A stretch of 64,000 bases of DNA from Candidatus Melainabacteria bacterium (lineage in GTDB: Bacteria; Cyanobacteriota; Vampirovibrionia; Obscuribacterales; Obscuribacteraceae). Positions 1 through 9,422 of the stretch are shown here, one piece after another. Below the pieces are notes generated by a model that was not told the origin of the DNA, searched no databases, and saw nothing but the letters and a program-made list of their open reading frames with translations. Every line of letters begins with the position of its first letter. The first letter of the stretch is position 1. Where the stretch lies: contig RXJR01000028.1 of NCBI GenBank assembly GCA_003963305.1, positions 62,001-126,000 of the forward strand. The letters are read 5' to 3'. The translations under genes were made by a program, and so were the position numbers.

Positions 1-754
1 GCGTCAGCTTAATCGTGCGAAACGACATATCGAGCGCATCGACGAGAAGTAACCTGCCGACCAATGACGTGCCTATAGAAAGAATTGTCTTAATACATTC
101 AGTGGCCTGGATTGTGCCAACTATTCCAGGCAGAACGCCAAGTACGCCAGCCTCGGCGCAATTCAAGAAGGTACCTGCCACTGGCGGCTCAGAGAAAACG
201 CAGCGATAGCAAGGTCCCTGACCGGGAGCAAAAACACTGACCTGTCCATCGAATCGATGCACGGCTCCGTGAATATTTGTCTTACCGAAGACCACACAGG
301 CATCGTTAACAAGGTAGCGTGTCTCAAAATTATCGCTGCCGTCTACTACTATTGAATAATCCGCAAAGATGTCCTCAATGTTGTCGCAGGTCAACCTGGT
401 ATTGTGCGTGTGAATCGATATCTCAGGATTGAGAGAAAGAGCTCGTTTAGCAGCCAGTTCTACTTTCGGAAATCCAACATCCTGGTTCGAAAACAGAATC
501 TGCCTCTGCAAATTAGATTTATCAACATCATCGAAATCTACAATACCAATCGTGCCAACACCTGCCGCACTCAAATACTGAATAACAGGCGAACCAAGTC
601 CACCAGCACCAACAACAAGCACACGCGCGCATTTTAATTTTCGCTGTCCCTCGATACCGACTTCCGAGATCAGTAAGTGACGGCTGTAACGCTGTAACTC
701 GCTGTCAGAGAGGGAATCAGTAGATGAGTCCTTGGAAAAATCAGTTGATGTCAT
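1..754 (-). CDS. MoeB/ThiF-family sulfur-carrier adenylyltransferase, partial (C-terminus beyond left edge)
   Basis: The reverse strand from 754 down to the left edge is open for 251 codons with no stop, so the gene runs off the window. The translation shows an E1-like adenylyltransferase: the N-terminal RYSRHLLISEVG segment, the nucleotide-binding loop GAGGLGSP, the DFDDVD motif followed by NLQRQILF, the VVDGSDNFETRYLVND stretch, a first zinc-binding CxxC (CYRC) and the G-x-P-G-x-x-G-x-x-Q-A-x-E block. Such enzymes adenylate the C-terminal glycine of a ubiquitin-like sulfur carrier (MoaD or ThiS). The second CxxC and any rhodanese domain lie outside the window, so MoeB, ThiF and MoeZ cannot be separated. 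The ATG at 752-754 has a GAGGCGG ribosome site just before it. rmuC lies 67 bp upstream on the same strand. Confidence 0.9.
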   Translation of the reverse strand, partial: MTSTDFSKDSSTDSLSDSELQRYSRHLLISEVGIEGQRKLKCARVLVVGAGGLGSPVIQYLSAAGVGTIGIVDFDDVDKSNLQRQILFSNQDVGFPKVELAAKRALSLNPEISIHTHNTRLTCDNIEDIFADYSIVVDGSDNFETRYLVNDACVVFGKTNIHGAVHRFDGQVSVFAPGQGPCYRCVFSEPPVAGTFLNCAEAGVLGVLPGIVGTIQATECIKTILSIGTSLVGRLLLVDALDMSFRTIKLT

Positions 755-821
755 GCTCCGCCTCAATCAGAGCTGCTATTGTAGCGGATCTCCCTGATGG
801 GGCAATTATTTTTCACGGCCA

Positions 822-2384
822 TTATGAAGCAGCTATCTCCTCACCAGCTACAGTGAGAAGCGGTATCTTGCTCAAATCTTGGGTATTGAGAACGCGTATT
901 GAGCGCTCATGCATCTCCAGTTGCACAATCTCGTCACCGGTAGTGGCTCCCAATTCTTGAAACTTGCGAGCCGAAACAAGCACTCTGGATTCCAGAGAAC
1001 CTACAGTTCTGTTATAAGCATCCACTGTTTTATCTAGACCTTTTCGGACCTCAATAAAATGTGCCACCATAGTTTTTAATCGATCATAAAATTCCTTGCC
1101 TAGCTCGCTGATTTTTTGTGCGTTCTCGGCGAGCTTTTCTTGCTTCCAGCCATAGGCGACTGCCTGAAGCAAGGCAATAAGGGTGGTTGGTGTAGCCAAT
1201 ATAACTCTCTGATTAACGCCATGCTCAATCAAAGCAGGGTCTTGCTCTAGTGCGGCGCTGAACATAGCCTCGCCGGGCAGAAAGAGCACGACGAATTCAG
1301 GAGATGGTTGAAACTGATCCCAATAACTTTTAGTTGACAGCTTGGATAAATGCTCTCGCACCTGTCTGGCATGATCTTTTAGATATTTTTGTCTGGTCTG
1401 ATCGTCGGTTGCCTGGAGGGCGTCAAGATATCCTTGCAACGGCGCCTTGGAGTCGACGACTATGTTCTTGTAGTTCGGAAGTTTTACAACCATGTCCGGG
1501 CGCAGCTTTCCGTCAACGGTATCGGTAGTTTGCTGTTGCACAAAATCACAATGTTCAAGCATGCCGGCCATTTCAACAACTTTCTTCAGCTGGATTTCAC
1601 CCCAGCGACCTCGCACATTAGGGGTACGCAAAGCCCTGACCAGATTTTGTGTCTCCTGCTGCAAATTTGTTTGTCCACAGGCAAGTGCACTAATCTGTTC
1701 TTTCAAGCCGGAGTATGCGCTGATCCGTTCCTTTTCCAAATCCTGGATTTTACCGTCTACGTTTGTTAGCGAATCCTTGAGCGGCTTCACTAACTCATCG
1801 ATCGACTTCTGACGCTGTTCGAGATCAACACGCGCTCCTTCCTGGAATCGCTCCAGCTGTGTTCTAGCCAGATCTAAAAAAGCCTGGTTGTTGGACTTGA
1901 GGGCCTCAGCAGAAAGAGCTTGAAAAGCTGAACTCAGTTTCTCTTGAGCTTGTTCAATCAAAGCGATTTTTTCTGCAGCTGCAACACGCTCTTTGTCTCT
2001 GGACGTCTCGACAACAGCCAGTTGCTGCCGTAGCTGTGAAGCTAATGCATCGGCACTTGCGGCTTGCAAAACCCGCTCATTCAAAGAGCGTTCAAGGGCA
2101 GCCAGGTGATTATTTCTCTCTTCCGCCGCGGACAGCCTCGACTGCAGATTGATCTGATCGCGAGTAAATATCGCTAATTGCTCAGATAGAGCAACTCTTT
2201 CCTGCTTTAACTCGTCGACGCATCTATCTCTTTCTTGCAACCTGGTTACCAGCACATCCTTCTCAGACTGACACTGCGCCAGTGTTCGGTCGATGACTGC
2301 GCCGATCTTGTTTCTCATGACCAGGTAACAGGGCACAGCTCCCAGTGTTAATCCGATTGCCAGAGATATGTAGACATGTTCCAT
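822..2384 (-). CDS. rmuC: RmuC-family DNA recombination/limiting protein
   Basis: A 520-residue protein with an N-terminal membrane anchor (residues about 4-22), a long coiled coil (about 30-220) rich in Glu, Gln and Leu, then the conserved RmuC domain, seen as [38 protein letters not shown] and the [14 protein letters not shown] block. RmuC proteins are thought to be nucleases of the PD-(D/E)XK fold that limit inversions between short repeats; this comes from the family and was not tested here. Length and architecture are normal. The ATG at 2384 follows an AAGGAAG ribosome site. It lies downstream of a nuclease-helicase gene on the same strand, with a gap of about 107 bp, which supports a DNA-repair setting. 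Confidence 0.93.
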   Translation of the reverse strand: MEHVYISLAIGLTLGAVPCYLVMRNKIGAVIDRTLAQCQSEKDVLVTRLQERDRCVDELKQERVALSEQLAIFTRDQINLQSRLSAAEERNNHLAALERSLNERVLQAASADALASQLRQQLAVVETSRDKERVAAAEKIALIEQAQEKLSSAFQALSAEALKSNNQAFLDLARTQLERFQEGARVDLEQRQKSIDELVKPLKDSLTNVDGKIQDLEKERISAYSGLKEQISALACGQTNLQQETQNLVRALRTPNVRGRWGEIQLKKVVEMAGMLEHCDFVQQQTTDTVDGKLRPDMVVKLPNYKNIVVDSKAPLQGYLDALQATDDQTRQKYLKDHARQVREHLSKLSTKSYWDQFQPSPEFVVLFLPGEAMFSAALEQDPALIEHGVNQRVILATPTTLIALLQAVAYGWKQEKLAENAQKISELGKEFYDRLKTMVAHFIEVRKGLDKTVDAYNRTVGSLESRVLVSARKFQELGATTGDEIVQLEMHERSIRVLNTQDLSKIPLLTVAGEEIAAS

Positions 2385-2491
2385 TTCAAACTTCCTTAGG
2401 TTTGGAGCGAAGCTATTGAGAGTTACTGATTTGTTTGAAATTTTCTTGCTTCAGCTGTTTGCTAACAATCTAGAAACAGCCAAAGGAAATC

Positions 2492-5400
2492 CTAGACCGA
2501 AAGGCTTACTGCTTGCGGCTTTCCCCTTGTATTACTCCCGGACTTTCCCACATTCACTATCTGACAAAAGAAGTTGAGCAGACGCATCTGGCTGAGGCTC
2601 GAACATGGAGTCTTCGTAAGGTTGGGATTACCAACAACGAATGCAATCGTTTGAGCCCTGGAGATAGCCACGTTAAGCCGACTCATGCTGAATAGAAATT
2701 CCATTCCGCGCGGCGATGAGCCACCATCGCTGGCGCACATAGAGAGAATTACAATTGGTGCCTCACGTCCCTGAAACTTATCAACTGAGGCAACCTGCGC
2801 ACCATTGATTTTGCTTGCTATCTTGCGAACTTGCATATTGTACGGAGCAACAATGAGAATGTCGCTCAAAGACACTTGCTTCGTCTCACCATCTTTATTT
2901 GTATAGCAGCACTTGAGCAGTTCGGTAACCAACTCTTCGATGCGTTCCACTTCTTCATCGGAAGCTTGAGCGTTACCTTCATGCGCAACAGGTACAAAGA
3001 CCAGACCTGAACTTTTGCCGATCTTTTCGGCTACCAGAGGATCAGGAAAGCTCAGTACTTGCCTGGCCGTTTGTGCATGAGGCTGGATTCTCGACTCATA
3101 TACGGCATCGGAAATAACTGCACAAACATCAGGATGCATGCGGTACGTAGTGCCTAAAAAGACACCAAGGTGCTCGGGAACAGTGGCATGATCTTGCAGA
3201 AAATATTCCAGTGAAGACTTACCACTCTCACCGGGATGACTCCCTTCCACAGGCTGCTCAAGCTGCATCTGATCGCCCAATAAAATCAGATTGTCAGCGC
3301 TGCGACCCATTCCGACCACATTTGCCAGACAGACCTGCCCGGCTTCGTCTACGAACAGGTAATCAAACGCTCCAACCGCCCCCTCATGACTGAAACACCA
3401 GGCGGTACCGGCAACCAGGTTATAGGCAGAAGCATCTTCTCTGGCAAACAATTGACCGGCGCTACGGCAATGTTCAACGTGGAAGCGAGAACGTTTTGGC
3501 GGCCGACCTCTGGAGGCAGAGGTACCTCCAACCTTCATCGCCCGCACCGGGGTGTTCGAAGCATGGCACTGCTCAACGACTCTGTCCAGCAAATTTTCAA
3601 TGGCTTTATGCGAATTAGACGTGATACCGACGCGTTTGCCCCGACGCAAAAGTTCCACGATTGTTTGAGTTGCGACATAGGTCTTTCCACAACCAGGTGG
3701 TCCCTGTATGCAAAGAGAAGTCTCTTGCATATTAACGATAGCCTGAACAATTTCTGTGACGGCAGCCGATGCCACCACAGGCTCGCCTCTACGAAGCCCC
3801 CTGATGTCTGGCTCACGTCTGAACAACAAGTCTGCGAGTGCCTTGGGCAAAATCCTTGCTTCTGACCAATCAAGAACAGTCTCAAAAATCGAATCAGAAA
3901 TAGTGCGTGAGTGTATTTGCTCGTTTGGCAGGAGCGTGATTTCAGAAGGCAAGACTTTGCCGTCCTTGCTAACAATTATCGACAAAAGTCCGTTCTTTCG
4001 ATCTAGATTACAGATACGAGTGTTGCTCAGGTCGTGCAGAAACAGACAACTGTCACCTTCATCAAGTTTAGTATCCTGATCGGGATCATAAGAGTACTCA
4101 AGAGCAAGTGAGCGACCAACTTCATACGGCGGTCGACTGGTGCGCTTCAACCCGGCCAGACAATCGAGGTCGTCGTACAACTCATCAACCGACCTTTTCT
4201 GCCGATCAAAGCGGCGCCACCACATCGGTCGATCTTCACGTTTATGAAACTCCAGGAGATGAGCCAGCAAAAGCTGCACTCTCTTCTCTTCACTATCTTC
4301 GATATGAACGCTTTCGCTAAGAAGTTCCTGAGTCAAAGCCGAAGCAGGTGTAACTTCAATCTCTCCAGGCGGCTCAGAGACTTTACCGCTGTAGGCGATG
4401 CCATGTTCGAGCTGGCGAGACCAGAGCCAGTTCGCCAATTGTTCGGTCGATACGCAATCAGCCTCATTGTAATCACGTATCTCTTTAAGCAGTCTGGAGT
4501 CTGTCCATTGCTTGCCGTCAGATTGCTGTAACCAGCGTTCATAAAAAACGACCGAATCTGTCGCTTTAGCTACGGCGCCGCTCCGTTTTGGACGATAGAG
4601 ATGCTCAATATGTTTGATCGAATAAGAGGGAACACCGACCAGAAAGGCCTGACGAACTATCTGATAAAGGTCTACAAAAATTTCGTTGCGCAGAAGATTA
4701 TCTACCTCTTCCACCCGAGTAGAATGGCGACCGGCCAGCCGTCTTACTGCTGACACCTCATATGGTGCATAGTGGTAAACGTGCATGTTGGGATCTTGCG
4801 TCCATTTCGTGTAGACGTAGTCGATGAAATCTTCGAAGGCTTGCTTCTCCTGCTCTCTGTCGTGAGCCCACCAGTCGACAAATTGCAGCGTATTTTCGTC
4901 TTTCCTCTCAACTGCGCCGAACAAGTATTCCAGCCCGCCTTCAATATGCGGATAACCTTCCATATCGAAAAATATATCGTTGACTGAACCTGGAGGTAAA
5001 AGGTGTAATCCTTTCCCTTGCACGGGTGGCAAGAGCTTATAGGCGACTTTTTCTTCGGCAACAGTTTGCAATTGCAACCTTGATTGCTCCTGCAGCGTCT
5101 CCAAAACACTTACATTGATAGACTTGATCTGGCTGCTATCGGCCGAAGCCAGTTTGGTGACGGTATCAATTCCTGATTTCTTCAAGCGCTGAATCTGCGC
5201 CTTTCTTATGTTGGCGATGCGCGTCAGGTCGTCACGCTGTTCCAGCAGAGAATCAGCGATAGTCTTCCAACGACTGTAGGTTCCGACAATCAGATCATCG
5301 GGAGGAAGCTCTCTGGAAAAGCTCGATTGAAACTCAAGAAACGAGCTTTTGAGCTGCTGATAGAAATGAATGTACTCTCGAGTCGGAAACTCCATTTCTG

Positions 5401-5917
5401 TACAGTCACCCAAAACGACTCTCAAATGCTCAGGGCAGCGGTCTTGTATTTTTTCGAGCATTTCTGCATAACAGCAGAGCTGAACAACGAAATACGGCTT
5501 TGCCTTTTTCGACAATTTGGTGTCCCATACCTCGTAATGGAAATCACCCAATTTGGACTTGCCGGGAACCCTGACAAGAAAATCGGAGCGTCCCGCAAAT
5601 TGGCCCGCTGCAAGCACGCCTTGATAAATAACCGCCCGGCCCGCCTGCATGGCAGCTATTGTTGCCAGCTCGGCGGACTCGTCACGACCAGTGATTTCGA
5701 CAATATCATCGAACTTCTCCCGCAATTGCTCAAGAAAAGCTATTTCGTGTCGGTTCCCATGGTCTTGAAGGATTGCGGCGCTCTCGTCCTGCTCATCTGC
5801 CTCATATTCGTTTGGGAACTCGACATAGCAACGTTCCATCCAGGAATCGTAGACAGAGTCCATAAACGTTATAAGATCTGATGGTGAGAAAACTAAGTTG
5901 TTAGCAACTTTACGCAT
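2492..5917 (-). CDS. RecB-like nuclease / RNase H-like / superfamily 1 helicase fusion (TM0106 type)
   Basis: An 1141-residue, three-module protein. Residues about 1-200 look like a RecB-family PD-(D/E)XK nuclease: D112, the E129-V-W-D-T-K134 strand and the QLCCY motif at 146-150. Residues about 310-500 resemble a DEDD 3'-5' exonuclease of the YprB/RNase H-like type (FFDMEG at 316-321, NEADC near 484). Residues about 720-1110 form a superfamily 1 helicase: Walker A GPPGCGKT at 739-746, Walker B FVDEAG at 855-860, GDQMQL at 891-896, YRMHP at 925-929, then DKFQGRE and NVAISRAQ. This matches proteins annotated as TM0106 family RecB-like putative nuclease with a C-terminal AAA domain. A role in DNA repair or defence is likely but not shown. 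The start has a GGAGAAGG site. It is divergent from a WYL regulator across 151 bp. Confidence 0.88.
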   Translation of the reverse strand: MRKVANNLVFSPSDLITFMDSVYDSWMERCYVEFPNEYEADEQDESAAILQDHGNRHEIAFLEQLREKFDDIVEITGRDESAELATIAAMQAGRAVIYQGVLAAGQFAGRSDFLVRVPGKSKLGDFHYEVWDTKLSKKAKPYFVVQLCCYAEMLEKIQDRCPEHLRVVLGDCTEMEFPTREYIHFYQQLKSSFLEFQSSFSRELPPDDLIVGTYSRWKTIADSLLEQRDDLTRIANIRKAQIQRLKKSGIDTVTKLASADSSQIKSINVSVLETLQEQSRLQLQTVAEEKVAYKLLPPVQGKGLHLLPPGSVNDIFFDMEGYPHIEGGLEYLFGAVERKDENTLQFVDWWAHDREQEKQAFEDFIDYVYTKWTQDPNMHVYHYAPYEVSAVRRLAGRHSTRVEEVDNLLRNEIFVDLYQIVRQAFLVGVPSYSIKHIEHLYRPKRSGAVAKATDSVVFYERWLQQSDGKQWTDSRLLKEIRDYNEADCVSTEQLANWLWSRQLEHGIAYSGKVSEPPGEIEVTPASALTQELLSESVHIEDSEEKRVQLLLAHLLEFHKREDRPMWWRRFDRQKRSVDELYDDLDCLAGLKRTSRPPYEVGRSLALEYSYDPDQDTKLDEGDSCLFLHDLSNTRICNLDRKNGLLSIIVSKDGKVLPSEITLLPNEQIHSRTISDSIFETVLDWSEARILPKALADLLFRREPDIRGLRRGEPVVASAAVTEIVQAIVNMQETSLCIQGPPGCGKTYVATQTIVELLRRGKRVGITSNSHKAIENLLDRVVEQCHASNTPVRAMKVGGTSASRGRPPKRSRFHVEHCRSAGQLFAREDASAYNLVAGTAWCFSHEGAVGAFDYLFVDEAGQVCLANVVGMGRSADNLILLGDQMQLEQPVEGSHPGESGKSSLEYFLQDHATVPEHLGVFLGTTYRMHPDVCAVISDAVYESRIQPHAQTARQVLSFPDPLVAEKIGKSSGLVFVPVAHEGNAQASDEEVERIEELVTELLKCCYTNKDGETKQVSLSDILIVAPYNMQVRKIASKINGAQVASVDKFQGREAPIVILSMCASDGGSSPRGMEFLFSMSRLNVAISRAQTIAFVVGNPNLTKTPCSSLSQMRLLNFFCQIVNVGKSGSNTRGKPQAVSLSV

Positions 5918-5954
5918 AAACCTTCTCCAGCGGCTAATACCAGAATAGAGAGTG

Positions 5955-5984
5955 CAACTGCGAAATACCTGCAGTTGTTATACT
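5955..5984 (+). promoter_or_regulatory. Inverted repeat and -10 box in the nuclease-helicase/WYL divergent promoter region
   Basis: CAACTGC at 5955-5961 and GCAGTTG at 5971-5977 form a perfect 7-bp inverted repeat with a 9-bp spacer, as expected for a dimeric DNA-binding protein. A TATACT hexamer at 5979-5984 is a plausible forward -10 box for the WYL gene. No clean -35 was found, although the left half-site sits where one would fall. That the WYL protein binds here is an inference. Confidence 0.4.
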
Positions 5985-6068
5985 AAAAGATTAAAAAATC
6001 ACCGGATGTACGCCTCAACCACGAGTCGATATATCCATATAAGTTGAATGTAGATCGAGCGTATATGT

Positions 6069-7031
6069 ATGAGCACCAAACTTGAACGAGTCCTGGCTAT
6101 CGACAGCGAAATTTGCCGGGGGCGCTATCCGAGCGTTACAGACTTGTGCCAGCGCTTCGAGGTCTCAGAGCGAACATTGCACGAGGACATCCGATTCTTG
6201 CGCGAAAATCTGGCTCGTGAGATTGATTTCGATCATGTCCGAAACGGCTATTTCAACAGCAATCCTCAAAAGCGCCTGCCGGCCTTTGAGCTTTCCAGCG
6301 GAGAAGTTTTTGCGCTGACACTTGGCAAGGAATTACTTTCACAATATATCGGAACCTCATTCGAACCGACCCTGCGATCGGCACTGGAAAAGATTTCCGA
6401 GCGTCTACCTGACAAAGTGCAAGTCGATCCAGCCGACGTACAAGCGATTATTCGATTTCGCGGCAGTGCCATCATTCCAATTAGCGGCAAGCTCTTTACC
6501 GACATCAACAAAGCTTGCGATGCGCACAAACAAATCGAGTTCACTTACTTTGCAGCCAGTAAGGGAGAAACCACTTCACGTCTGGTCGACCCGCAGGTGT
6601 TATTGCACGACCGCGGTGCCTGGTACCTGGTGGCATACTGCCATGCACGAAAAGCCTTGCGAATGTTCGCCCTCCATAGAATGCGTGATTACAAGATTCT
6701 GGACACAACCTTCGATCCCATATCCAGACAGGAAATCAACAAATGGATGGATTCAGCGTTTCAGCTTGAACACGGCGAGAAAGAGCACACTATAACCGTG
6801 CAATTCGCACCGCATGCATCGCGATACATTCGCGAACGACTATGGCATCCACAGCAGGTACTCGTGGACGGAGAGAACGGCTCATGCACACTCAGTTTCC
6901 CGGCTTCCAGCCTGGACGAGGTTCTGCGCTGGGTTGGACAATACGGTGCTGACGCTCTGGTGCTCGAACCACCTGAACTCAGGGAGATGGTAAAACAATC
7001 CCTCAGTGCTACTCTGGCACAATACAACTAA
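6069..7031 (+). CDS. WYL-domain transcriptional regulator with N-terminal HTH
   Basis: A 320-residue regulator. Residues about 5-60 form a winged helix-turn-helix of the DeoR/HTH_11 kind (YPSVTDLCQRF, VSERTLHEDIRFLRE). Residues about 150-220 carry the WYL domain (IEFTYFAASKG, then RGAWYLVAYCHARKALRMFALHRM), in which the WYL triplet and downstream Arg residues are ligand-sensing positions in the family. A C-terminal WCX-like extension ends the protein. WYL proteins often sense nucleic acid or nucleotides and control DNA-damage or defence genes. This one is divergent from a nuclease-helicase and lies 58 bp before a metallopeptidase gene it may be co-transcribed with. Confidence 0.9.
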   Translation: MSTKLERVLAIDSEICRGRYPSVTDLCQRFEVSERTLHEDIRFLRENLAREIDFDHVRNGYFNSNPQKRLPAFELSSGEVFALTLGKELLSQYIGTSFEPTLRSALEKISERLPDKVQVDPADVQAIIRFRGSAIIPISGKLFTDINKACDAHKQIEFTYFAASKGETTSRLVDPQVLLHDRGAWYLVAYCHARKALRMFALHRMRDYKILDTTFDPISRQEINKWMDSAFQLEHGEKEHTITVQFAPHASRYIRERLWHPQQVLVDGENGSCTLSFPASSLDEVLRWVGQYGADALVLEPPELREMVKQSLSATLAQYN

Positions 7032-7089
7032 GACTGGCGCTTTCACATCCGGTCTACACCATAAATACCTGGTTTAGAGCAGCTTCTCC

Positions 7090-7674
7090 ATGCATACTGA
7101 CACGATTCCGAGAACAAAAGCAGACAACGCAGAATACCTGCGCAGCGATGAACTCCGCACACTCACCCTGCCATCAGGTGAGAGCCTGAGAGAGCTGGCG
7201 GCAATTTTAAAGGAATCGATGAAAACGGATGATCGAAAGCAAGTACAGGCTGCCAGTGCAGCTTTGCTCGCTGAACTGGCCAATGCATTCGAGGTCTCAC
7301 CACCGCCATTGAAAGTGTTGAACGCTCGCCCGGTCAGGGTAACCGAGAATTATGCCACTGAAACTTTTGGCGACTACGACTTCGACTCGACCTTGATCCG
7401 CCTCTGGATGCGCACAGCAGTGCAAAAGAAGATGACATCTTACGGCACATATCTAAGCACGCTCTGTCACGAATTTTGCCACCATCTCGATGTGGTGGCA
7501 CTGAATCTCCCTCACACCTATCACACGCGCGGATTCTACGAGAGATCTGGTCTCTTGTATCATCATGTGCAAAACACACCCGTGCGAACGATTATCTGGA
7601 ACCCGCACAGAAACGGTACTTTCAGCGTCGATTGGGCGCGTACGATGCGCCAGCAATCACCTAAGGAGACTTGA
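7090..7674 (+). CDS. Putative zinc metallopeptidase (HExxH), function unknown
   Basis: A 194-residue protein with no signal peptide. Its centre carries LCHEFCHHLD, an HExxH zinc-binding motif, followed by a His-rich stretch with HTRGFYER, which could supply the third metal ligand as in SprT- or WSS-like intracellular peptidases. The family is not certain. The N-terminal half is helical and charged. It follows the WYL regulator on the same strand and its last 14 bp overlap the convergent bestrophin-like gene. The position suggests WYL control of an intracellular protease, an inference. Confidence 0.65.
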   Translation: MHTDTIPRTKADNAEYLRSDELRTLTLPSGESLRELAAILKESMKTDDRKQVQAASAALLAELANAFEVSPPPLKVLNARPVRVTENYATETFGDYDFDSTLIRLWMRTAVQKKMTSYGTYLSTLCHEFCHHLDVVALNLPHTYHTRGFYERSGLLYHHVQNTPVRTIIWNPHRNGTFSVDWARTMRQQSPKET

Positions 7675-8698
7675 GCAGGTCAACACGCGGTTTTGCGATT
7701 GTAGTCGTAAAACGCTGGGCGCGCGACACAGGAAGAATTTTACTTACCGTGGTCCGAATCGACGTGCAGATGTTATCCAGAGGCAGATCATCACCGTCAT
7801 GACCAAACGGATCTTCGACATCTTCAGCAATCAGTTCGATACCGATCAAAAAGTATGCTCCGACCAGAAGTGGTGGCATGCTGAACCAGACTGAAAATTC
7901 TTGAGTCAAATACCACGGCCAGGTGAGAAGATTGAGAGCAATACCTTGCCTCATGAAAGCTCGATATGAGACAGCAATGGGACTGTTCTTGATACGTTCA
8001 CATGCACCGCAAATGTCCATCAATGCACGTGTGTGCTGATCCAGAATGATGAAAGTCAAACCGTCTATTAGCCCCTTTTCCTGCCATGATGCGACAGTTT
8101 GATAAATGCGATTGGCGATAGTGAGCGGCAAATGCTCCAGCTCAGAATCGGATAGTTGATTTACACCAGGCAACTGCTCATTCGGCGTCGTGCCACGCAA
8201 GTGATGCTTGAGGGCATAGGCAAACGAAATGACCAGCTCACCAAATTGACGCTTCTCCAATTCCGAGATGGCAACCATCGACGACACTTTCATACAAAGA
8301 TTGCGCGAATCGTTGGTCAATTGCCCCCACAGTTTTCGCCCTTCCCACCAGCGCTCATACGCGGAATTAGTGCGAAAAACAAGCAGCAGACCAAGCACTA
8401 CACTGCTATAAGTACCTGCTACACCAGCTTCTTTAAATAATTTCGTCGGTAAATTAGGGAAGCCGACAGAATCGACCAGCAGGGCATAAAGAGCCAGAAA
8501 GAATAAGTAGATCCAGACCCGCTTAAATACAGGGATCTTGTACATCATCGTGAATGGTCTGGTCCACATCAAAAAGATGTTTTGACCATCTCGCACCGAA
8601 GCGGTAGGGGAGGACACAACAGCATTGGCAATCATTTCGTAGTCGGCAGAACTAATAGAAGCCGATGAAGTCTTGTCTTTGTCTGTGAGTATGGGCAT
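7661..8698 (-). CDS. Bestrophin-like (UPF0187) membrane channel protein
   Basis: A 345-residue membrane protein with hydrophobic segments near residues 62-80 and 92-110 and two more near 240-285. The family pattern is visible as FRTNSAYERWWEGRKLWGQLTNDSRNL, the most conserved part of bacterial bestrophin-like proteins, and the C-terminal EDPFGHDGDDLPLD motif matching the family's ENPFG-x-D-x-NDLPLD. Bacterial homologues form pentameric ion channels, some cation-selective. The ATG at 8698 is preceded by GGAGAG. It converges on and slightly overlaps the metallopeptidase gene. Confidence 0.92.
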   Translation of the reverse strand: MPILTDKDKTSSASISSADYEMIANAVVSSPTASVRDGQNIFLMWTRPFTMMYKIPVFKRVWIYLFFLALYALLVDSVGFPNLPTKLFKEAGVAGTYSSVVLGLLLVFRTNSAYERWWEGRKLWGQLTNDSRNLCMKVSSMVAISELEKRQFGELVISFAYALKHHLRGTTPNEQLPGVNQLSDSELEHLPLTIANRIYQTVASWQEKGLIDGLTFIILDQHTRALMDICGACERIKNSPIAVSYRAFMRQGIALNLLTWPWYLTQEFSVWFSMPPLLVGAYFLIGIELIAEDVEDPFGHDGDDLPLDNICTSIRTTVSKILPVSRAQRFTTTIAKPRVDLLKSP

Positions 8699-9201
8699 GT
8701 GATCTCTCCAAACTATTGGAGTGCCATTATCCGATATCGTTCAGTGAGTTGTCGGGTGGAAAAGGTTAGAAAAGCACAAGCTCAGCCGTTACAGACAGCA
8801 CACTCTGTAATCACTCGACTACAAAAAGCCGGAAAGTCAATCCCAGGTTACTAAAGGGGCTTATCCAGAGTGAACAGAACAGAAAGGCAGGGCTGGGAAT
8901 CTCGCACAACGAAAGTGCGTCATCTTTATTTTATGTAACTCTAGGCTCCGGCGCACCGGACCTCTGCATATCGAATCGCTGCTCGCGAGTTATCGAAATA
9001 CTGCGTTTGATATTACCGAGAAGTGACACTGAGATATCCAACAAACATACATTTTGCACCACATATGGTGAACGCCAGACTGAGTTTCCGATAATGACTT
9101 ATTCTTCCCAACGAATTAATCTCACTCATCCCCGACTGCAGATATTTCGCAGCCGCGACTTGTATTCTCAAAACATAGACAGCTCGACGGAAGGATTCCA
9201 C
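8699..9201. other. Non-coding gap between bestrophin-like gene and a small ORF
   Basis: About 500 bp without a convincing gene. The frame of the downstream small ORF stays open from 9007, but that extension lacks a ribosome site and reads as random composition. A short GC-rich hairpin (TCCGG, loop CGCA, CCGGA) lies near 8949-8962. The segment probably holds the promoters of both flanking genes; I see no clear boxes. Confidence 0.5.
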
Positions 9202-9402
9202 ATGTACTTAACCCCTGAACAATTGTCGGTTATACAAGAAGCGCTGGAATTTGCCTACGACGCCAAACTGCGCGAATTCGAAGATAATCACTGCCGTCTC
9301 GACATCGCCTCCAGGCAGCTGGCAACAAGAGCAGCACGCGCCGTCAAACAGTACGCTGAAATACTCGAGTGCATCGACCCCCAAGAAGGCATGGCGAGCT
9401 AG
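9202..9402 (+). CDS. Small hypothetical protein, 66 residues
   Basis: ATG at 9202 is preceded by GGAAGG about 6 bp upstream, which favours this start over the longer open frame from 9007. The product is acidic, probably all-helical, beginning MYLTPEQLSVIQEALEFAYDAK, with regular heptad-like spacing of Leu, Ala and Ile. I do not recognise a family. No signal peptide or cysteine motif is present. Confidence 0.55.
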   Translation: MYLTPEQLSVIQEALEFAYDAKLREFEDNHCRLDIASRQLATRAARAVKQYAEILECIDPQEGMAS

Positions 9403-9422
9403 GGTTCGGCTAATAGCCGGAC

